64,000 bases of DNA from Drosophila pseudoobscura (Eukaryota; Arthropoda; Insecta; Diptera; Drosophilidae), in NCBI RefSeq assembly GCF_009870125.1, contig NC_046681.1, forward strand, positions 15,079,001 through 15,143,000, in the 5' to 3' direction. This document shows positions 58,701 to 64,000 of this stretch, in pieces. Below the pieces are notes generated by a model. That model saw only the letters and a list, made by a program, of their open reading frames with translations. It did not search any database and had not been told where the DNA came from. A program made the position numbers and the translations under genes. How positions within the stretch are numbered: the first letter of the stretch is position 1; the number at the start of each line of letters is the position of its first letter.

Positions 58701-60600
58701 TCGATGCAGCTGCATAGGGCATATAAGCAACAGATGGTTGGCTTAAATTAATAATATTTTATTTGCAACCTGTTGCACAAACTATATTTCCAACAAAAGT
58801 TCGCCAAGTTACACTGCACTACAAAAAGATGCACTTATTTTTACCAATGCACTACAAAAAATTAAAATTAAAGCACAAAAAACAAGTCCCATCATAGAGT
58901 AGATGTGCTCATAGTTCAATGCAGGGTAACGTTACTACGTCGTCCCCTCTTCCTTTTTCGTGCGCTCACTTGCATTCCAATTGGAATCTCACATTTTTAT
59001 TACCGTTTGTTCACTTTTCGGCTACTCTGAATGCAAAATTGTTGTTGCTTTTACCTTTTGCCCTCTTTTTGGCTGCACTTTTGTGTATATATGTATATGT
59101 ACATATTTCTGCCTTTTTGCTTTTGTTTTGACACACTAAAAACGCGCGCTGGTTTATGTTTAGCCGAAATTTTATGCTGACAAAATGGTTTCACATTTTG
59201 CACCAATATCATTTCAGGTACATTTTAATTGAGATTTTGTTGCTGCACCAGTCGCCGTTACTTACAAATTGATTTTTTGCACATCCTCTCACATGCTTGC
59301 CCCGCGCAGGACGACGCTTCCAGTCCTTTTTGGACTCGTTCGCTCCGCTGCTTTTGATGGCACTCACGTTTTTCGGTTTTCAATCTAATTGCTTGGCCTG
59401 TCATCCATGCGATTTGTACTCGTATTTTGTATTAATCGAGGCACTTAATATATTTAATTAATATTATTTTCTACCCGCTGACGCTCACGGGCCGAAATCT
59501 CGCGCGTTGAAACTGACGAAAGAGAATGAATGGCGCGAAATTCTGACCCAAGAAGAGAGCGAGCAGTTTTGTTTCAAAGTATATCCGATTAACCCATTTA
59601 GAGCCAATGCACAGTGGGCAAAGCAAATCTTTTGGCGGAAATATATATTTCTTTATGATAATAATGTAAGGAATTTTTCTGGAAAATTTTAATTTTCCAT
59701 TTTTTTTGTTTTTATCTTTTATTGTCAAAAATTATAAAAATACAAGAAGAAGCCTCAGACTATATATATATTTTTTTTGTATTAATATATACCTTGAAGG
59801 TATAACTAATAGGTAATACGAGTAGACTATATTTCAGATGTTTGAATAGGAAGCATATCAGAATATCATCAAAATCGTTCGAGCCGTTTAGGAGCGGCCC
59901 GTAATGGGTTAAGGTGTGGTGGCTCACTACATTTTTGTTGTCGTGAGAGACACAGAGAGCGTGATAATAGCGATAAAACCAGAGAGAGCACAAAACCTGC
60001 GCATGACAAAGGGGAGGAAAATAAATAAGAGAAAATAACGTTGCCGGCATAAAGAGCCGGCTGCAGCCTTAAGGCAACGTGAAGACTGATTGGAAAAAGC
60101 CTATAAATAAAATATTAATGAAAGGAAGAAGAGAAACATGGACAAAAATAGGCATTAGATATTACACTTTAGAATTTAATTCATTAAATTCCATGGAAAT
60201 ATTTATTTCCTTCCCCGCTTGTTTAACAAAGAGCACAGAAAGAGAGAGAGAAAGAGAGTGCTGTCACCAGGTTTTTGGAGAAACATTGCCTAGGTTAAGG
60301 GACGGAAATCTTGTACGATGATTTTTGGAAATATTTAGTAGGCAAATATATTACCCTTAGTTTTCTGTGGAAATTGCCAAGTGATCTATTTCTAGTGAAT
60401 GCTTGCTATCGATCGCCAATAAGATAAGATATTACACCTGTACTCTCTGTCACTACTGCGTAACAATTATGATAAGGAACTATTCGCCATTTCAATTAAG
60501 ATATGTGTTCGATCGTGTTCGATTGTGTTCGATTGTGTTCAATAAGTTCTATAGGGTATTTAACAGCATATCTAATTGAAACAAATACACAGTCACTGTT
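55724..60600. other. Intergenic or 3' UTR sequence, no secure gene
   Basis: AATAAA at 56772-56777 and 56951-56956 could end the transcript of the 71-aa gene. The rest is AT-rich with a GA-rich, GC-richer patch at 58140-58600 and CGCGCG-containing sequence at 59490-59560 that includes GGCGCGAAAT, an E2F-like site. No convincing frame is seen. Confidence 0.45.
60505..60544. repeat. 10-bp tandem repeat GTGTTCGATT
   Basis: Four copies, the last diverged (GTGTTCAATA). Confidence 0.85.
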
Positions 60601-60721
60601 AAGTTACTAAATCCAAAACGGCGCAGCTCTCAAATCTCTGACACTCGCATTCTCTTATTCAAGCGTCAATCGTAGTGATTTATGAAAGCGATCGTCAATT
60701 TAAGTGTAATTTACGGGAATA

Positions 60722-60766
60722 ATGGATCCGCGCTACCTGCCGCCAGACCTAAATGGGTTTTATTAA
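60722..60766 (+). CDS. Upstream ORF MDPRYLPPDLNGFY overlapping the 67-aa frame
   Basis: The ATG is in good context (GGAATAATGG). It is followed by 14 codons and TAA, ending 14 nt inside the next ORF in another frame. Past the TAA the same frame stays open for 44 more codons. It could be a regulatory uORF or the start of a readthrough product. Confidence 0.35.
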   Translation: MDPRYLPPDLNGFY

Positions 60767-60900
60767 CCGCCGCCTGCTGGTATCTCTAGCAGGCGCCACC
60801 TCAACACGGATATTATTAAAAGCAACCGGGTTATTGTTATTTATCCACCTCCGTCCGTCGCCGCAGTCCTCTCTTCATACCCAGGATCCTGCTAAAAATG
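60753..60900 (+). CDS. 67-aa candidate gene, exon 1
   Basis: 49 codons plus one base. The ATG (CTAAATGGG) is the second in the exon. Confidence 0.4.
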
Positions 60901-61060
60901 GTGAGAATATTATTAAAATGTAGCTTGCATAACCAAGAAGTAAAAGAATAGCAGTAAGAAAAGTGCAAATGTCAGTCATATATCAAAGGCATATTTTGTT
61001 CAAGGTTCAGATTTCATGGAGGGCGCTATCATTGTCGAAATGGGCAAGGCAACTTCGTAG
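60753..61060 (+). CDS. Probable two-exon small gene: 67-aa basic hydrophobic protein, unknown
   Basis: Exon 1 (60753-60900) reads MGFINRRLLVSLAGATSTRI and then a hydrophobic LLKATGLLLFIH; it ends AATG|GTGAGA. Exon 2 starts at 61005 after TTTTGTTCAAG (or 61011 after TTCAG) and gives GSDFMEGAIIVEMGKATS and TAG. Both acceptors keep frame. A further strong donor AAG|GTAAGT follows at 61088, 28 nt after the stop, so the transcript continues. The N-terminal Arg/Leu pattern suggests a mitochondrial or membrane protein, as inference only. The longest frame on exon 2 is a different one (FRFHGGRYHCRNGQGNFVV), so the coding frame is not certain. Confidence 0.45.
61005..61060 (+). CDS. 67-aa candidate gene, exon 2 (coding part)
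   Basis: The coding part ends at TAG 61058-61060. The exon itself continues to 61088 and is followed by GTAAGT. The nearest downstream acceptor is TTTTAG at 61138. Confidence 0.4.
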
Positions 61061-61345
61061 TGCTCTACCCGCTCTACCCCATATCAAGGTAAGTTGAATT
61101 AATTAATAAAGAAATTATCTTAGATTGTTATGTTTTAGACATATGTATTAATGCATATGATTAGGGTCTTGTAAATATATCGATATACATATTTGTATGT
61201 ATATACCTATACCCATATTTGGTTTCAGTAAGAAGGCCACAACCTTTAAAATCTCGTTGAAATACCTTTTCAACAGATACTGACCATTTTTGGCCTTTAT
61301 TTGTGCATAGATAACAAACATTTTCTTAATTCTAGAATTAATTTT

Positions 61346-61480
61346 CCCCAGGGTATGCAAAATGTTGCTCAATCCGCGTCAACATTTTTTCGGACAAAAA
61401 ATGTTTGAAAAATTTCAGCAAAACATAATGCTGCAGCAACATGTTGCGTCAACATGCAAGCAACAATGCATACCCTAGGA
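61346..61480. repeat. Inverted-repeat element with AGGGTATGCA ends and internal palindromes
   Basis: Left arm CCAGGGTATGCAaaATGTTGC and right arm GCAACAATGCATACCCTAGG are imperfect reverse complements. Inside lie GCAACATGTTGC (61436-61447, a perfect palindrome) and CATTTTTT...AAAAAATG. This suggests a small non-autonomous transposon or a structured RNA. Confidence 0.45.
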
Positions 61481-61489
61481 AAGGATATT

Positions 61490-62460
61490 GTAGAATTGAG
61501 AAATGTTTGTCATCCCAGGCAAAAAAAGTTTAGTCTCTGTTTTTAAGCTGTTTCCGTCTTCATAAAAAGACCATAGCTCATTGCATACTCAGTGTTGCGG
61601 GTAACATTAACTTGAAAAAGTCAAAATACATTACATAAAAGTTATTAAAAGGACAATGCTGCTCGATTTCACGGCACATGAGTCTGGCCCATACAAAATG
61701 AATGTTGCCAGCAACATAAAACGTAAGAAAACGTAAGCGACTATGGAATGTAAAAGACATTGTTGAGTTGGAAAAGGACATTGTCGCGGTCATATTTGAT
61801 AAAAAGGAAAATGAATAAAAAGCAAACATCTCATGGGGACAACGGTAAGTCTCAACTTCTACATGATCATCTACATACGAAATGGCTCATTGGCGCTAAT
61901 GATCGCAGGGATTTTACATGAACTATTCACATGAATATGTAGAGTTCCATAGCATTCTGCTTCTGTCATAATACACTCAGTGATCGAAATACGTTACAAT
62001 TCAAATAAAACTTCAGATATCTGTTCCACTTAGTTATTTGCACTGCTCTTAAACCATTTATTAGGGCCGTAACTTAGTGCAACTATGCTTGAATCATATG
62101 CGCTAAGGCACTTTATGTACACCACCTAGACCACCACCTACTACACAGAAACGAGAATGAACTAAGGGAATTAATCCATTTCTGATGACAATGTTGTTGA
62201 TTTCCATTCATTTATTATGAGCATTTCAACTGCAAACACATTTCTAGTAAATATTTGCATTAATAATACTCACTCGACAGCTGACTTGTGTGTGAATTAA
62301 TCTAAAATAACTAAAGCCAACAAAGTGGTATTTCTGCCCTCAAATTAGAGTGGAAAATCATGCCCCAACGAGTGTGTTAGGCCACTCCCCCAAACGAAAC
62401 AGTAATTCTATAATGATAATGACAGGGAGATAATTTTTCCATACGAAATATAGACAACTT
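61490..62460. other. AT-rich spacer between two genes, no gene seen
   Basis: It contains two more ATGTTGC-type motifs (61590-61606 and 61701-61716) and otherwise unremarkable sequence before the 3' end of the right-edge gene. Confidence 0.5.
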
Positions 62461-62502
62461 ACTTATTTTATTGCATATTTTTTTGTGGAAACCGTATGGG
62501 AT

Positions 62503-62517
62503 TTTATTAGTTTTATT
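62503..62517 (-). terminator. Paired polyadenylation signals of the right-edge gene
   Basis: Two AATAAA hexamers on the minus strand (62503-62508 and 62512-62517), about 540 nt after the stop at 63056, with a third at 62467-62472. Confidence 0.45.
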
Positions 62518-63055
62518 TCTCTTTATTATTCTTAATACATTTCAAGTGAAATTACAGAAGGTAAATGATACAATTTAATCTTTAAAAATAACAAAAATTA
62601 TGAATTATGAAAAATATGGTTTAGTTAGATTAAGTACAAAATACTCAACTTTCGATTCAGACAAACTTTAAAATATCCTTTCTTAAGATGAGAACTGATG
62701 ATGTAGTTGTAATAACATAAGTAATGCTAGTAGTAATATAATATCTTTTTGTATGTACAGTTTTTCCCTATATGCTATACCATCTGGTAATATTACACTC
62801 CTAAATGCTTGTGTCTTTGACTAAATGTTCTCTTAATATACGTCGATAGATCGTATTCAGTGATTTGTTAAGTTGCATACATTTATGTTGTTCAGACTGT
62901 TCATTCCGTAAATCAATTTTGGATTCTATGGCTATGTGAAAAGCTCTAGTTTCGGGCCGGCATATACATATCAAACTCACATCATCGTATATCACTCAGT
63001 TACCTCAATATATAAATATCACAAGTGGAGTCACAAGGAGCGTTGTTGCGGTCGC

Positions 63056-63997
63056 CTACAGGAATGAGCAGCAGAGTATGAGAATCATCACCGTGATGGG
63101 GAACAGGGCATAGATCTCGCTCCGTGGATGGCACGTGGAGACCAGATAGGTGATGTCGTCCTCCTCATGCTCGATGCCATCCCTGGTGGGCACCTCCACG
63201 ACCACGATCTCGTCCGACAGGAAACTGATGTTGAAGCTGCATTCCGTTGTGTTCAAGCAACTCTGCGACTCACTCAGGTTCGAGTACTGGAAGGTCGGCT
63301 TATATATATCGAATATGACGTGTATATCGTTTCGCACCTCGTCATTGTCGCTATAGAATATATAATAGTAGTACCCATCTTCGATAACATTCTGTACCGC
63401 CTGAGCGCTGTTGTTGGGGGCACTCTCCATGAAGTGTGGACTTGTGCAGTTCTCGTTTGGCTTGAAGAAATCACTCAGGAGTATGGCCCCGTTGAAGCAC
63501 AGGAACAGGCCATTCTCAAAACTCGACACCGAGTTGGACTCATCCGTTTCTGTAAAGTTGACGGCATTTCCGCCGTGACTGTACTTCCTGTCGTAGACAT
63601 TCTCTCGCTTTGTGCGGTTGTAGAGCCGCTCGTAAAGCTCTCGCTTTCGCTGCCGCTTCTGCAGCGCAGGGGCAACCACTCTACCGCCTAAATTGTGTTC
63701 CGCCTCGGGTCGATCTGGTGTACCACTCGCACTGTGATCGGGATTGTGGTGTGTACCAGTCGAAGCATGGCCAGGATGATGCGTGATGGGCATCTGTTGA
63801 AAATGAAGTGTTCCCTTCTTGAGCTTCTTCCTTATGGGTTTCGTGGAGGTAGCAGTGGATCCGGAGAGGGTCAGGCCAGTGGGTAGATCCAAGGGCTGCT
63901 GCTGCGCTGATGGTTCCTCACTCAAGTCTTCGCCTCCGTGATTCTCATGCTCAAGCACCCCGCCATCGGCAGCTGGCGATGGGCCCTCCATCTCCAT
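63056..63997 (-). CDS. Membrane glycoprotein of unknown family, 313 aa visible
   Basis: A single long frame runs from ATG at 63997 (AAGATGGAG) to TAG at 63056. The N-terminal 140 residues are polar, with a basic KPIRKKLKK segment, His-rich HHPGHASTGTHHN and basic KRQRKRELYERLY. The middle has many N-glycosylation sequons (NFT, NCT, NNS, NLS, NTT, NIS) and paired cysteines, so it is probably lumenal or extracellular. The motif YYYYIFYSDNDEVRNDIHVIF recalls the lumenal domain of the APD/DUF4792-4793 group, on memory only. The C-terminus ALFPITVMILILCCSFL is one membrane segment ending at the stop. More 5' exons may lie outside the window. Confidence 0.82.
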   Translation of the reverse strand: MEMEGPSPAADGGVLEHENHGGEDLSEEPSAQQQPLDLPTGLTLSGSTATSTKPIRKKLKKGTLHFQQMPITHHPGHASTGTHHNPDHSASGTPDRPEAEHNLGGRVVAPALQKRQRKRELYERLYNRTKRENVYDRKYSHGGNAVNFTETDESNSVSSFENGLFLCFNGAILLSDFFKPNENCTSPHFMESAPNNSAQAVQNVIEDGYYYYIFYSDNDEVRNDIHVIFDIYKPTFQYSNLSESQSCLNTTECSFNISFLSDEIVVVEVPTRDGIEHEEDDITYLVSTCHPRSEIYALFPITVMILILCCSFL

Positions 63998-64000
63998 CTT

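Noticed and set aside
63128..63691. 187-codon plus-strand ORF
   Set aside because: It is the antisense shadow of the right-edge membrane glycoprotein, whose composition and sequons are much more gene-like.
1..64000. CRISPR arrays, bacterial operons, phage or virus genes
   Set aside because: No regularly spaced repeats, no dense gene packing and no viral or transposase frames are visible. The sequence is insect nuclear DNA.
1..64000. tRNA and rRNA genes
   Set aside because: I looked for GTTCRANNC-type B boxes with cloverleaf partners and for rRNA core segments and saw none that fold convincingly by eye.

Overview
The window looks like a stretch of Drosophila nuclear genome. Introns end in GT/AG, start contexts are of the CAAAATG type, core promoters are of the Inr+DPE type, two recognisable insect protein families are split into many short exons, and the long introns and spacers are AT-rich with many microsatellites. 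The habit of the simple repeats and short inverted repeats makes me suspect the obscura group, but I cannot prove the species from sequence alone. Most of the window is non-coding; long open frames outside the genes below are low-complexity or random.

Layout. (1) A multi-exon gene on the minus strand occupies at least 4979-19371, and to 37017 if its distal promoter is used. It encodes a type II membrane serine peptidase of the S9B family (DPP4/DPP6/DPP10-like; probably the counterpart of D. melanogaster CG11319). I rebuilt 13 common coding exons with consistent phases. They give 931 shared residues plus an alternative N-terminus: [10 protein letters not shown] from 19371 (941 aa) or MTRVRRIV from 37017 (939 aa). 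The last 17 residues lie in a separate exon at 4979-5032 that a simple ORF search misses. The protein has the membrane anchor of the DPP6/DPP10 branch but keeps the full catalytic apparatus of DPP4. (2) 37.5-50 kb is a large spacer with no secure gene. (3) C1GalTA, the core 1 beta-1,3-galactosyltransferase of mucin-type O-glycosylation, lies on the minus strand at 51608-52900 (390 aa); its second intron seems to need a GC donor. (4) On the plus strand at 55319-55611 is a two-exon gene for a 71-residue single-pass membrane protein. (5) On the plus strand at 60753-61060 is a second probable small spliced gene (67 aa) with an overlapping upstream ORF. (6) At the right edge, on the minus strand at 63056-63997, is the 3' coding part of a glycosylated membrane protein.

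The peptidase and C1GalTA both act in the secretory or surface pathway, but nothing in the sequence shows that they work together. The most interesting unexplained items are: the two small spliced genes; a candidate plus-strand exon pair (18675-18713 and 19683-19997) running antisense through the promoter-proximal part of the peptidase gene; an exon-like island at 1493-1581; a spliced-looking unit at 50046-50524; and a cluster of ATGTTGC/GCAACAT palindromes at 61.35-61.71 kb.
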